A stretch of DNA of 64,000 bases from an uncultured Mediterraneibacter sp. (GCA_944381495.1 CALWLJ010000002.1:62001-126000); one strand, 5' to 3'. Positions 1 to 9,518 are shown, numbered from the stretch's first letter. A program made the numbers and translations. Notes: a model not told the origin generated them from the letters alone.

Positions 1-1314
1 TCCCCCGATCACATTGGATACAGGCTCAGCCAGAAAGACGCCGTTTGTTCCCAGGCCTCCAATATAAGGGAGCAGAAGCGTCAGAGGAACCACAATGATC
101 ACCTTGCGGAACAGAGAAAAGAATACTGCCTGTTTCGGACGGTTCAGAGCTGTATAGGTAGACTGGCCGGCAAACTGCAGCGCCATCATAAATATACCGC
201 AGAAATAAATCCTCATAGCCGGGATCCCCTTCTCTATCAGCTCAGCCTCCTGGGTAAACAGTCTCATGAAGAATGCCGGTTCCAGCGTGATCACTGCCCA
301 CATCACTCCTGTAAAGACAATACATCCCACCGTCATGAACTTGACAGCAGACTTCACCCGTTTATAGCATTTTGCTCCGTAATTATAGCTGATCACCGGC
401 TGAGACCCGGATGTAAGACCGGTAACAGGCATGGTAATAATCTCACGGACAGAGTTTACAACTGTCATAATTCCCACGTAGATATCCCCGCCCTGTCTGG
501 CAAGGACTGCATTGCATACGATCTGTACAATTCCATTTGTCACTGACATGACAAAGCCTGACGTTCCCAGAAGAGTAATCTCACGTGCCAGCCCCGGATC
601 AAGACGCATAGACTTCCGGGTCAGTTTCAGCAGCACTTTCTTTCCAGTCAGGAACTTCAGTACCCACACTGCGGAAGCGCCCTGGGATATTACTGTAGCA
701 ATCGCAGCTCCCCTTACTCCCATATTCATTCCGAAGATAAGGACCGGATCCAGAATAATATTAAGCACGGCTCCCAGAAGTACTGTCAGCATCCCCATTC
801 TTCCGAATCCCTGGGCATTGATAAAATTGTTCATTCCCAGGCTTGTCATGACAAACAAAGTGCCGCACAGATAAATAGATATGTATTGATCTGCATAGGG
901 ATACGTGGCGTCACTGGCGCCGAAAAGAAACAGGATCGGCCGCCGGAAAGCCAGACAGAGTATCATAAGGATCACGCCAGCAGCCAGCAGCATGGTAAAT
1001 GAATTTCCCATAACTTTCCGGGCTCGCTCCTCCTCATGTCCGCCCCTGGCAATGGAACACAGCGGCGCTCCGCCCATGCCGAACAGATTGGAAAAAGCCG
1101 TGATCACCGTAATGATGGGAAGGGCAAGCCCCACCCCGGTCAGCGCATCCGCAGACACATGGGGAATATGACCGATATAAATCCGGTCAACCACACTGTA
1201 GAGGACATTAATCAGCTGGGCAAGGGTCATGGGAAGAGCCAGGCTTAAAATATTCCGGGCAATACTGCCCTTACTAAAATCGTTATCCGGTGTTTTTTCC
1301 GCAGACCTCTGCAA
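1..1314 (-). CDS. MATE family efflux transporter (3' end cut by window)
   Basis: The minus-strand frame stays open from a TTG start at 1314 to the window edge and gives about 438 residues, close to a full MATE protein of roughly 450. The N-terminus reads NILSLALPMTLAQLINVLYS, followed by VVDRIYIGHI, typical of the first helix of MATE drug/sodium antiporters. Long hydrophobic stretches continue throughout. The TTG start was chosen because a strong GGAAGGAG sits 7-8 nt upstream. Family members export cationic compounds across the membrane using Na+ or H+ gradients. The substrate cannot be told from sequence. The C-terminus lies outside the window. Confidence 0.88.
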   Translation of the reverse strand, partial: MQRSAEKTPDNDFSKGSIARNILSLALPMTLAQLINVLYSVVDRIYIGHIPHVSADALTGVGLALPIITVITAFSNLFGMGGAPLCSIARGGHEEERARKVMGNSFTMLLAAGVILMILCLAFRRPILFLFGASDATYPYADQYISIYLCGTLFVMTSLGMNNFINAQGFGRMGMLTVLLGAVLNIILDPVLIFGMNMGVRGAAIATVISQGASAVWVLKFLTGKKVLLKLTRKSMRLDPGLAREITLLGTSGFVMSVTNGIVQIVCNAVLARQGGDIYVGIMTVVNSVREIITMPVTGLTSGSQPVISYNYGAKCYKRVKSAVKFMTVGCIVFTGVMWAVITLEPAFFMRLFTQEAELIEKGIPAMRIYFCGIFMMALQFAGQSTYTALNRPKQAVFFSLFRKVIIVVPLTLLLPYIGGLGTNGVFLAEPVSNVIGG

Positions 1315-1341
1315 AAAATCACTCCTTCCTTTTTTCTGTCT

Positions 1342-1347
1342 GTTATA
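1342..1347 (-). promoter_or_regulatory. Possible extended -10 promoter for the MATE gene
   Basis: The minus strand reads TGGTATAAC, an extended -10 (TGn plus TATAAC), about 28 nt upstream of the TTG start. No convincing -35 box is visible, so this is tentative. Confidence 0.35.
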
Positions 1348-1417
1348 CCATACAACTCACGCAGTTCGCCGTATCAATCAGCCCGGGACTGCGTCCCTCG
1401 CTGTCTCCGCTTCGCTT

Positions 1418-1437
1418 CCGGTCGTATCGCGCAAAAA
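1418..1437 (-). repeat. Post-terminator repeat module, copy 1
   Basis: On the minus strand the terminator T run continues as TTTTTGCGCGATACGACCGG. The same TTTTGYGCRATACGMCCGG pattern follows the terminators at about 22.68 kb and 49.7 kb. Confidence 0.6.
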
Positions 1438-1476
1438 GAATACACACCCATCTGATGAAATGGCTGTGTATTCTTT
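1433..1476 (-). terminator. Rho-independent terminator after ilvC
   Basis: The arms AAGAATACACA (1436-1446) and TGTGTATTCTT (1465-1475) form an 11-bp stem, with further CCAT/ATGG pairing in the loop. On the minus strand it is followed by a T run. It lies 40 nt beyond the ilvC stop. The T run continues directly into a short module that recurs after two other terminators in this window. Confidence 0.8.
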
Positions 1477-1514
1477 CTTGTCTGTATCTATCAACGAATC
1501 GTATACAAAGATTA

Positions 1515-2546
<1,032 letters not shown>

Positions 2547-2644
2547 CTAAAAATTAGTTCCGCCGGAAAATCCGGTGTATATTCTATAGTGAAAGGTAAA
2601 CCCTCTTACTAACAAATAAATAAGACCGCAGAACCATTCAGATA

Positions 2645-3142
2645 TTAAAGGTATGTAACATCCTTGCTTCCGCGGGAAAGTCCTGTGATGCCCGTGCGGG
2701 CCAGCTCCAGGATCTCATATCCCTTCAACAGATTCAGAAAAGCGTCCAGCTTGCTCTGAGTACCCGTCAGCTCGATGATCAGGGAATCCTCCTCCACGTC
2801 AACGATCTTTGCCCTGAAAATATCAGCTACTGAGATCACCTCGCCTCTCTGTGCGGCATTCGCTCTCAGCTTGACCATGATCAGCTCTCTGTAAACGGAC
2901 TCATCATCTTTCAAAAGCTTGATATCTACAACATCTTCCAACTTGCGTACCTGCTTCTCAATCTGCGAAAGAATCAGCTCGTCACCAGATGAAACTACCG
3001 TAATCCTAGTATATCTGGGATCTGCAGTCATACCGGCAGTGATACTGTCGATGCTGTATCCTCTTCGGCTGAACAGACCGGCAATACGGCTCAGCACACC
3101 TGGATTATTATCTACCAGCAGTGAATATACCTGTCTTCTCAT
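2645..3142 (-). CDS. ilvN: Acetolactate synthase small (regulatory) subunit
   Basis: At 165 residues this has full IlvN/IlvH length. The N-terminal ACT domain begins RRQVYSLLVDNNPGVLSRIA (about residues 2-77), and a C-terminal ALS_ss domain includes VAKIVDVEED-like sequence. The subunit binds valine and confers feedback inhibition on the large catalytic subunit IlvB. No ilvB lies in this window, so the catalytic partner must be encoded elsewhere. It has its own TTGACA promoter and probably reads through into ilvC. Confidence 0.95.
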   Translation of the reverse strand: MRRQVYSLLVDNNPGVLSRIAGLFSRRGYSIDSITAGMTADPRYTRITVVSSGDELILSQIEKQVRKLEDVVDIKLLKDDESVYRELIMVKLRANAAQRGEVISVADIFRAKIVDVEEDSLIIELTGTQSKLDAFLNLLKGYEILELARTGITGLSRGSKDVTYL

Positions 3143-3194
3143 TTTTCTCCTCTTTCTCTTTTACGATTTCTCTCTGCCTTTTCTGTTTTTAGAA

Positions 3195-3216
3195 AAAACA
3201 GAGTGCGTTCTGTTTT
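3195..3216 (-). terminator. Hairpin at the ilvN transcript start / possible ABC-F terminator
   Basis: The arms AAAACAGA (3195-3202) and TCTGTTTT (3209-3216) pair, with a T-rich tail on the minus strand. The hairpin lies just downstream of the ilvN -10 box. It may terminate read-through from the ABC-F gene or form the 5' end hairpin of the ilvN mRNA. Confidence 0.5.
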
Positions 3217-3221
3217 CTATA

Positions 3222-3250
3222 ATATTATCAACTATCTCGTCCTTTGTCAA
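3222..3250 (-). promoter_or_regulatory. Sigma-A promoter for ilvN-ilvC
   Basis: The minus strand has a perfect TTGACA (3245-3250), a 17-nt spacer and TAATAT (3222-3227). It starts directly after the stop of the ABC-F gene and gives a leader of about 70 nt before ilvN. Confidence 0.8.
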
Positions 3251-3268
3251 GACAAACTTCGCTGTTCT

Positions 3269-5116
3269 TCAACTCTTTTTTTCATTCAGGGCTTCGATCT
3301 GTTCTGCAAGATCGTTGAGATAAATCCATCTCTCCGTCTTTTCTTCCAGCATAGCCTCTGTCTGCTCCTGTTCCGCCATTAGTTCACGCAGCTTTACAGA
3401 ATTGGTTGCATTCGCCTCGATCTGACGCTGAATACCAGCTATCTTTTCCTCCAAAGCGGCAATCTCATTGTCTATGGTCTCATATTCCCTCTGCTCTTTA
3501 TAAGAGAACTTCAGCTTCTCCGTCCGATTCTGCTTCCAGCTCCTTTTTGAATCTGTCTTTGTTCCGGCATCATGCCTTTCATCCGCTCCGATCGTTTTCT
3601 GTTTATCCTCTGTTTTTACTTCACTATTTCCGCTGCTGCCATCCCTTCTGCGTTTTCTGGCCTCCAGATAGTCTGTGTACCCGCCTTCATACTGAACAGC
3701 ATGGCCTTTCCCATCCAGTTCGAAGATACGGTCTGCCATATTGTCGAGAAAATATCTGTCATGGGATACCGCAATGACAATCCCGGAAAAAGAGTTCAGA
3801 TAATCCTCCAGTATGGTCAGGGTGGGGATATCCAGATTGTTTCCCGGTTCATCAAAGAGTAGCACATTGGCGTTCTCCGCCAGTACGCCAAGCAGATATA
3901 ATCTGCGTTTTTCTCCCCCGGACAGCTTACCGATAGGCGCATACTGCATATCCGGCGTGAACAGAAAACGTTCCAGCAGCTGGGACGCACTGATCCGGCC
4001 ATCCTTCGTGGTAATATACTCCGCGATATCCTTCACATAATCAATCACTCTCTGCTTCTCATCCATTCCCTGCTCTTCCTGAGCAAAATAGCCGATCTTA
4101 ACTGTTTCCCCGATCTGAATCTCCCCGGAGTCCGGCTTCACCAGCCCGGCGATCATCTTGATAAGCGTAGACTTCCCACAGCCGTTCGATCCGATAATCC
4201 CCAGTCTCTGATTTCTCAACACAATATAGCTGAAATCCTCCAGGATTTTTTTCTCTCCATAGCTTTTGCTGACATGATGGAACTCTATGGTCTTCTTTCC
4301 CATCCTGGTCTCCACGGAATCCAGTTCCACTGTCTGATCCCTTACCGGAGCCTTGCCGTTCTTAAGCGCCTCCAGTCTTTCCAGGCGTGCTCTCTGTTTC
4401 GTAGAACGTGCCCTGCATCCCCTCTTTGCCCACTCAAGCTCCATCCGCAGCACACTCTGCCGTTTCCGTTCAGAGGCAAGTTCCATCTCCTCACGCGCAG
4501 CTTTTAATTCCAGGAAACCGGAATAGTCCGCGTCATATCCATACATCTTCCCATGGCTGATCTCCATGATCCTGCCGCACACCCGGTCGAGGAAATACCT
4601 GTCATGAGTCACCATGACAAGAGTCCCTCTGTATGCTCTCAGGTATTCTTCCAGCCAGCTGATCATTTCCCCGTCCAGATGGTTGGTCGGCTCATCCATC
4701 AGCAGAACGTCAAAATCCGCCGCCAGGACTTTTGCCAGCACCACTCTCCTTTTCTGTCCGCCGGAAAGGTGTCCTATTTTCTGGTCATAGTCAGTAATCC
4801 CAAGCTCTGTCAGATTGCTCTCTACCTGCCAGGCCTCCACGTCCGTTCCGTCAAATGCCCAGGAACGGACGTCCTTCTCCTCCGGCAGATCCGGATTCTG
4901 AGGCAGATATGCCAGCTTCAGTCCGTTCTGCCGGATGATCTGCCCGCTGTCCGGATTCTCTGCTCCGGCGATCATCTTCAAAACCGTGGACTTTCCCGCA
5001 CCGTTAATTCCGACGATTCCGATCTTGTCTCCCTGCTGAATACCAAAAGAGGCATCGTCAAAGACGATCTTCTCCCCGTAAATTTTGCTGATATGTTCAA
5101 TATTGATTATATTCAT
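3269..5116 (-). CDS. ABC-F family ATPase (Uup/YfmR type)
   Basis: This 615-residue protein carries two ATP-binding cassettes and no membrane segment. The Walker A motifs are GINGAGKST (about 36-44) and GSNGCGKST (about 310). The signatures are LSGGQKRRVVL and LSGGEKRRLYL. A charged linker joins the cassettes, and a C-terminal coiled-coil tail (last ~90 residues) is rich in Glu, Lys and Gln. This layout fits Uup/YfmR-like ABC-F proteins, which act on the ribosome E site to relieve stalling rather than transporting solutes. Some ABC-F members confer antibiotic resistance, but nothing here points specifically to a resistance subtype. Confidence 0.92.
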   Translation of the reverse strand: MNIINIEHISKIYGEKIVFDDASFGIQQGDKIGIVGINGAGKSTVLKMIAGAENPDSGQIIRQNGLKLAYLPQNPDLPEEKDVRSWAFDGTDVEAWQVESNLTELGITDYDQKIGHLSGGQKRRVVLAKVLAADFDVLLMDEPTNHLDGEMISWLEEYLRAYRGTLVMVTHDRYFLDRVCGRIMEISHGKMYGYDADYSGFLELKAAREEMELASERKRQSVLRMELEWAKRGCRARSTKQRARLERLEALKNGKAPVRDQTVELDSVETRMGKKTIEFHHVSKSYGEKKILEDFSYIVLRNQRLGIIGSNGCGKSTLIKMIAGLVKPDSGEIQIGETVKIGYFAQEEQGMDEKQRVIDYVKDIAEYITTKDGRISASQLLERFLFTPDMQYAPIGKLSGGEKRRLYLLGVLAENANVLLFDEPGNNLDIPTLTILEDYLNSFSGIVIAVSHDRYFLDNMADRIFELDGKGHAVQYEGGYTDYLEARKRRRDGSSGNSEVKTEDKQKTIGADERHDAGTKTDSKRSWKQNRTEKLKFSYKEQREYETIDNEIAALEEKIAGIQRQIEANATNSVKLRELMAEQEQTEAMLEEKTERWIYLNDLAEQIEALNEKKS

Positions 5117-5203
5117 CCGAAAATCCTGCTTTCTTATTATGTAGTTCCATTCCTATCATGAAGCAGTTTTTATTCTATCAGATGTTCCGATAGACTTTCC
5201 GTC

Positions 5204-5239
5204 AGAATAAAAACTGCCGGGAACTCCAGATTGTTCCCG
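5204..5239 (-). terminator. Terminator after the flippase-like gene
   Basis: CGGGAAC (5233-5239 side) pairs with GTTCCCG across an 8-nt loop, and GCAGTTTTTATT follows on the minus strand. A second inverted repeat (arms 5163-5176 and 5204-5217) overlaps the T-rich tail. It lies between the 5281 stop and the ABC-F start. Confidence 0.65.
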
Positions 5240-5280
5240 ACATCCATCTTAACACATCACCTTTATTTTTACTACAGATT

Positions 5281-6324
5281 TTAACCCTGTGCGGCCACTC
5301 TTTTCCTTCTTCGTTCAAATACAAACCGGTTCACCAAAACCACGCCAAGACTCATTATAAGCAGGAAATAGAAGTTCAGTCCTCTGCTCACCAGCATGGA
5401 TGGAATCAGATATGCCCCGGTAAACACCTGAGAAAACACGGCCTGGTACATCAGTTCTGTAATCCCCTGAGCCCCCGGCAGAGGGAGCATATCTACAGCA
5501 ATGTATACTGCCGCCTGAAGCAGGATCACTTTCATTGCCCCGGCTCCTTCCAGACCAAATCCAAGATAGACCATATAAGTAAGCACGAACAGACTGCACC
5601 TCTGAAAAAATGTAACAACTACAACGCCCGCAAGTCTTCCCTTGTGTCTGGTCAGCCATGTGACTGCCTGCTGATAGCTGTCAATAAATCCATGCAGTTT
5701 CTCCTCTCTCTTTGCAGACGGCTTCCATATCTTCATACGAATCAGAAGCCGTTCGAAAAACTGTGCGATTCTCAGGATCACCTTAGGGAAGAGCATGACC
5801 CCCAGGATCAGGATGACAAGAATTACATTCAGCATAAGCCCCAGGATATATAATGGAAAATAGTGATTCAGTTCCTTCCGCAGAGGACCGTTCCAGAAGA
5901 TCAGGATGCCAAAGCCCATTACAACCAGAACAAATTTATATACCACCGCCACTGTCATCAAAACAACCGTACTGTCCGATACCCGGTTTCCGTCCTTATT
6001 CATGTAATACAGCTGTACCGGCTGTCCGCCTGTAGCCGAAGGGGTGATCCCGGAATAGAAAAAGCCGATAAATGAATACTGAAAGCAGCGGATAAGGCTG
6101 TTTTTCTTGTCCCGCATGGCATTAAGCAGATACCAGATCATAAATCCTTCCGCACAGACATAGAAAACCGCAAGGAGAACGGAGGGAATCAGATACAGGG
6201 GAGACATCTGTCCGACTGCTCTCATGATTTCTCCCAGATCCCGGCCGCTGAACAGAGCATAAAATGTCAGAAACATGACCAGCAGAAACAGGGCTATTTC
6301 CAGGACTCTTTTCTTCACACTCAT
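5281..6324 (-). CDS. Lysylphosphatidylglycerol synthase TM-domain (YbhN/AglD-like) membrane protein
   Basis: This 347-residue polytopic protein has about eight hydrophobic segments. The family-typical segment FFYSGITPSATGGQPVQLYY is near residue 93, and LPLPGAQGITE lies near the C-terminus. It corresponds to the flippase-like N-terminal half of MprF without the lysyl-transferase domain. Such stand-alone proteins are thought to move lipids or lipid-linked sugars, but the substrate here is unknown. Its ATG overlaps the stop of the upstream papain-like gene (ATGA), so the two are translationally coupled. A glycosyltransferase lies further upstream, which suggests an envelope role by inference. 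Confidence 0.85.
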   Translation of the reverse strand: MSVKKRVLEIALFLLVMFLTFYALFSGRDLGEIMRAVGQMSPLYLIPSVLLAVFYVCAEGFMIWYLLNAMRDKKNSLIRCFQYSFIGFFYSGITPSATGGQPVQLYYMNKDGNRVSDSTVVLMTVAVVYKFVLVVMGFGILIFWNGPLRKELNHYFPLYILGLMLNVILVILILGVMLFPKVILRIAQFFERLLIRMKIWKPSAKREEKLHGFIDSYQQAVTWLTRHKGRLAGVVVVTFFQRCSLFVLTYMVYLGFGLEGAGAMKVILLQAAVYIAVDMLPLPGAQGITELMYQAVFSQVFTGAYLIPSMLVSRGLNFYFLLIMSLGVVLVNRFVFERRRKRVAAQG

Positions 6325-6947
6325 AATTTGTACCTCGGTATATTTCTATATGCATTTCCCGCATAGGCAGGACGGGCAAAGGGGAACGCAGGTACAGGTC
6401 CGTAAACGTATCCTCTGCCATCAGACTCAACCAGATCTTTCAGGCTTCCCTCAAACAGGATCCGTTTCCCTTTATATTCCATAAAGTCTTTCGGTGTAAC
6501 AAGGGAAAAATGTTTTCCCCAGGAACAGACGCCTGCCTCCTCCAGAAGTCTGGCAGTAAAAGACGAACATGTATAATGGTTCTTCTGGTAAAAGGGGATA
6601 TTCAGGAGCAGAAACGGCAGTCCCAGGATTGTATAATGGTAACGGAACCGCTTTTTCATTGTTTCTCTTAGCTGTGTCTGAATATAAGCCTTCTGTTCCT
6701 CTGTGCATTCTATACTGCATACCATGTAGTCTGCGCCTGGAAAAGCCCGGAGGATCTTCCTCTTATCTTCCTTCTCAAACCCTGCGATCAGCGGAACAGA
6801 AGGATGCCTTCGTCCGATACTGTAGGCTTCCTCAAGCTCCGGATCCATGGCCACTGCTACATGGATATATTTCTGTTTCAGAACCATCCGGATCACACTG
6901 GCGAACAGCCCTGGCGTATCCGCAAAAGCTATGTATATCTGTGCCAT
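6321..6947 (-). CDS. Permuted papain-like (YiiX/YebB type) hydrolase, putative
   Basis: This 208-residue protein starts MAQIYIAFADT. The start was chosen because GGAGG lies 8 nt upstream; an in-frame ATG five codons earlier has a poorer site. A histidine in KYIHVAVAMD near the N-terminus and a cysteine in HYTCSSFTARLLEEAG later on match the circularly permuted NlpC/P60 order (His first, Cys second) of YiiX-like amidases. The family acts on amide or ester bonds in cell-wall or lipid substrates. No signal peptide is visible, so a cytoplasmic or membrane-face location is likely. It overlaps the flippase gene by 4 nt and follows the glycosyltransferase by 28 nt. The function is inferred. Confidence 0.62.
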   Translation of the reverse strand: MAQIYIAFADTPGLFASVIRMVLKQKYIHVAVAMDPELEEAYSIGRRHPSVPLIAGFEKEDKRKILRAFPGADYMVCSIECTEEQKAYIQTQLRETMKKRFRYHYTILGLPFLLLNIPFYQKNHYTCSSFTARLLEEAGVCSWGKHFSLVTPKDFMEYKGKRILFEGSLKDLVESDGRGYVYGPVPAFPFARPAYAGNAYRNIPRYKL

Positions 6948-6975
6948 TCTCGTAACCTCCATCCTGTGTGCTTTT

Positions 6976-8013
6976 CTACTGGAACTGATATATCCGCTTT
7001 GCGAAACGGTATCCTCCCACTGTGATCCTGCCTCCCAGCCGGCCCGGGAGATAGGTCAGGCCGCTCAGCGTAGAACAGCGGAGTCTGTAGTACAGCCCCT
7101 TATCGTACTCTCTGATCCGGTTCCACATATCCTTTCTCTTCCGAACCGCTTCCGATGTCTGGATCAGCAGCAAATGAATCGAAGAAATTGACAGCATAAT
7201 AGAAATATTTCTCGTCATATATGACGCCAGTTTCGGATAACGTTTCTTTACTTCATGAAGATCTACACTTCTTGCCACCATATCTGTCACCCGAATCTGC
7301 TGATCGATCCGTTTCATCAAGACTTTTTCATTTACAGACTGATCATTCCTTCCAAGATAGTAATGATAGAGATCGATATCCATATAGTACAGACGCTCCG
7401 CAAATGGAAGGGGCTGATAGGAAAACAGATTATCCACATAGAAAGTATGTTCCGGAAGCCGCACTCCGGACTTTCTCAGCACCTCTGTTCGGAACATCAG
7501 AGAATGCATGATCAGGTACTGGGAAGGATGAAAGCGTCCGATGGTATTCCAGTCACACATCCTGCGATCCGGAAATACATTTCTGTAATCCATGACTCTT
7601 TTCCTTCCCTCGTCCAGATGATCATATACATAATTACAGATAAACAAATCCGGAGCTTTTTCATATACATCTCTTCCTGCTCCAAAAAATTCTTTTATTT
7701 TAGAAAGAAGCATAAGATAGGCATCCCGGTCCAGCCAGTCATCAGAATCCACAACTTTGTAATAGATTCCCCTCGCAAGCTCCAAACCTTTATTTACTCC
7801 TGATCCATGCCCTCCGTTCTTCTTGTGGACTACCCGGATAATATCCGGATAAGTCAGCTCATAAGAATCTGCTATTGCCGCTGTTCTATCCGTGGACCCG
7901 TCATCGATCAGGATGATCTCCACATCCTTTCCTCCTGCCAGCAGGGAATCCACGCAGCGTCTCATATAACTTTCTGAATTGTAGCATGGAACTGCAAATG
8001 TAATGTATTTCAT
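6976..8013 (-). CDS. Family 2 glycosyltransferase
   Basis: This 345-residue protein begins MKYITFAVPCYNSESYMRRC. A GT-A fold is indicated by the nucleotide-binding segment IILIDDGSTD, by NGGHGSGVN and by the metal-binding motif KVVDSDDW. The C-terminal ~150 residues are basic with amphipathic helices. The ATG at 8013 was chosen over an upstream start because AGGAAG lies 8 nt before it. It probably transfers a sugar to a lipid or wall-polymer acceptor. The donor and acceptor cannot be read from sequence. It heads a run of minus-strand genes with a papain-like hydrolase and a flippase-like membrane protein. Confidence 0.88.
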   Translation of the reverse strand: MKYITFAVPCYNSESYMRRCVDSLLAGGKDVEIILIDDGSTDRTAAIADSYELTYPDIIRVVHKKNGGHGSGVNKGLELARGIYYKVVDSDDWLDRDAYLMLLSKIKEFFGAGRDVYEKAPDLFICNYVYDHLDEGRKRVMDYRNVFPDRRMCDWNTIGRFHPSQYLIMHSLMFRTEVLRKSGVRLPEHTFYVDNLFSYQPLPFAERLYYMDIDLYHYYLGRNDQSVNEKVLMKRIDQQIRVTDMVARSVDLHEVKKRYPKLASYMTRNISIMLSISSIHLLLIQTSEAVRKRKDMWNRIREYDKGLYYRLRCSTLSGLTYLPGRLGGRITVGGYRFAKRIYQFQ

Positions 8014-8103
8014 ACTTAACTTCCTCTCTTTTTCTCTTCCTCTACAGACAACTTGTTTTCCGTATGTATGATTTTCTTTTACTTGCTTCATTGTATCTGC
8101 CTG

Positions 8104-8136
8104 TTCTTAAGAATACGGGAAGAGATTTCTTAAGAA
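8104..8136. repeat. Two identical TTCTTAAGAA palindromes upstream of the glycosyltransferase
   Basis: The 10-bp palindrome TTCTTAAGAA occurs at 8104-8113 and again at 8127-8136, 23 bp apart (about two helical turns). Both lie about 90-120 bp upstream of the glycosyltransferase start. Paired palindromes at this spacing resemble an operator, but no regulator is assigned. Confidence 0.45.
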
Positions 8137-8178
8137 ATTACAAAGAATTTTTAATAAAACGGTAAAAGTCTTCACAAA

Positions 8179-8370
8179 TCATATCCCGTTGATCCGGGAT
8201 AGAATCCTGTCAGCTGCAGACCAGATCCCGGACAGAAAGAGCATAATTCCGCCAACGGGTATCACAATCAGAACAATTACGGTCAGCGCTGCCCATCCTG
8301 CCGGCGTACCGTAACGGCTTCTCTTCTTTTTTCCTTTTTTCTCCATTTTCTCTATTTCAGAATGTTCCAT
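8179..8370 (-). CDS. Small single-pass membrane protein, unknown
   Basis: This 63-residue protein has a charged N-terminus (many Lys, Glu, Arg; residues 1-22) followed by one hydrophobic helix (about residues 26-50, with WAALTVIVLIVIPVGGIMLF). An AGGAGG lies 9 nt before the ATG, which supports real translation. It sits 165 nt upstream of the glycosyltransferase on the same strand. I do not recognise a family. A Lys-rich head would leave the N-terminus in the cytoplasm. It may be a small accessory protein of the envelope cluster, but that is conjecture. Confidence 0.6.
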   Translation of the reverse strand: MEHSEIEKMEKKGKKKRSRYGTPAGWAALTVIVLIVIPVGGIMLFLSGIWSAADRILSRINGI

Positions 8371-8590
8371 CCCGCTCTGCCTCCTGTATTATTACGAGCT
8401 TTATTCATCTGCTTATGTGACGATTATATTCTAGCATTCCTGTGAATTATGCCGCCATTCATTCAACTTACATTTCTCACTGCAGTCCTTACAGTTTTGT
8501 AATATCTGATAAATCTTTTTATTCTCGTACTTTACACGTTTTTGTGTTTGTTCGAATTGTCTAAATTTTTCGTAAAATACTAAGATTTAC

Positions 8591-8619
8591 TTGAGAATAG
8601 AGAAAAAACGTTGTAACAT
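8591..8619 (+). promoter_or_regulatory. Possible promoter for the acidic membrane protein
   Basis: TTGAGA (8591-8596), a 17-nt spacer and TAACAT (8614-8619). Transcription from here would start close to the AGGAG at 8621, so the short upstream reading frame may need another promoter. Confidence 0.4.
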
Positions 8620-8631
8620 AAGGAGACATTT

Positions 8632-8706
8632 ATGACAGAAAGCAGGTGGTCCATATGGATTCGAAAAAAGATTTTTCCGACATATTTGACGACAATTTTG
8701 AAGTAA
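8632..8706 (+). CDS. Possible 24-codon upstream ORF overlapping the next gene
   Basis: AAGGAG stands 6 nt before an ATG at 8632. The frame gives MTESRWSIWIRKK and ends at TAA 8704-8706, within the first 18 codons of the next gene in a different frame. The peptide is basic and tryptophan-containing. Translation could couple to or attenuate the downstream start. It is small and unconfirmed. Confidence 0.3.
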   Translation: MTESRWSIWIRKKIFPTYLTTILK

Positions 8707-9518
8707 CATATGAAGAAACACCGGACTTCTCACCGGATACAGCAGATGATACCATCAAGATACCGGATACCGGCCGTAGCCGTACTGCCGATGATTCTGA
8801 TCTTTATTACGAAGAGGATGAGGATCTCTATGATGAGGATGAGGATTTTTACGGAGATGACTCTGAAGAGGCTCTGGATGACTACAACGATGATTATGAC
8901 GATGACAGCAGCAGACGGAACCGGCACAGAAAAGACTCTGGCAGCTACGACAGTTCTTCCGATCGCCGTTCATCCAGAAACGGGAACAGCAGAAAACGCC
9001 GCGGCGGTGTTCCACTTGCCGCACCGATACAGAAAGGCGGCAAAGCCATATCCCGCCTGACCGGTTTTCTGGTACGGCAGCTGACAATGATCCTTATAAT
9101 CGTCACAGCTATATACGTCACATACACATTCTGGCGGGCCAGTCCGCCATATGGCGATATTATAGAATCATTTCAGCAGAAAACGATAACCCAGACACTT
9201 GCATCATACCTCAGCTGCGTCATCATTTTCCTCCTGTTTGAGTTCATATCCCTCCTCTGGGCTATGACAAGAACCAGAGTCCACAATGGTCTGGACAGTT
9301 GGAAAGAGGACTCCGGAAGGGGGCTGACCTCATTTATCATAGTATTTGCATTTTCTTACGTCTGCTTCCTTTTCAGCGGACTTGTCCCTGAGTCTCCGGA
9401 CGCTGTATACGGCATAAAAGGAGCCATGGAAGTCTACGGCTCCATGCACAATGTACTGTTGGGACTGTGTGCGGCAGGTGTCATCTCCTGTCTGATCAGG
9501 AAATATAAGCCATATTGA
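8655..9518 (+). CDS. Acidic-headed multipass membrane protein, unknown
   Basis: The 287-residue protein starts MDSKKDFSDIFDDNF. The ATG at 8655 follows AGGTGG by 5 nt. Residues 1-85 are extremely acidic, with runs of Asp, Glu and Tyr. Residues 85-125 switch to Arg/Lys/Ser-rich sequence. The C-terminal half has about four hydrophobic helices, starting at LTMILIIVTAIYVTYTFW. The pattern suggests a cytoplasmic disordered tail on a membrane domain. I do not recognise the family. It is divergent from the small membrane protein and glycosyltransferase, and it ends at a strong terminator. Confidence 0.72.
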   Translation: MDSKKDFSDIFDDNFEVTYEETPDFSPDTADDTIKIPDTGRSRTADDSDLYYEEDEDLYDEDEDFYGDDSEEALDDYNDDYDDDSSRRNRHRKDSGSYDSSSDRRSSRNGNSRKRRGGVPLAAPIQKGGKAISRLTGFLVRQLTMILIIVTAIYVTYTFWRASPPYGDIIESFQQKTITQTLASYLSCVIIFLLFEFISLLWAMTRTRVHNGLDSWKEDSGRGLTSFIIVFAFSYVCFLFSGLVPESPDAVYGIKGAMEVYGSMHNVLLGLCAAGVISCLIRKYKPY

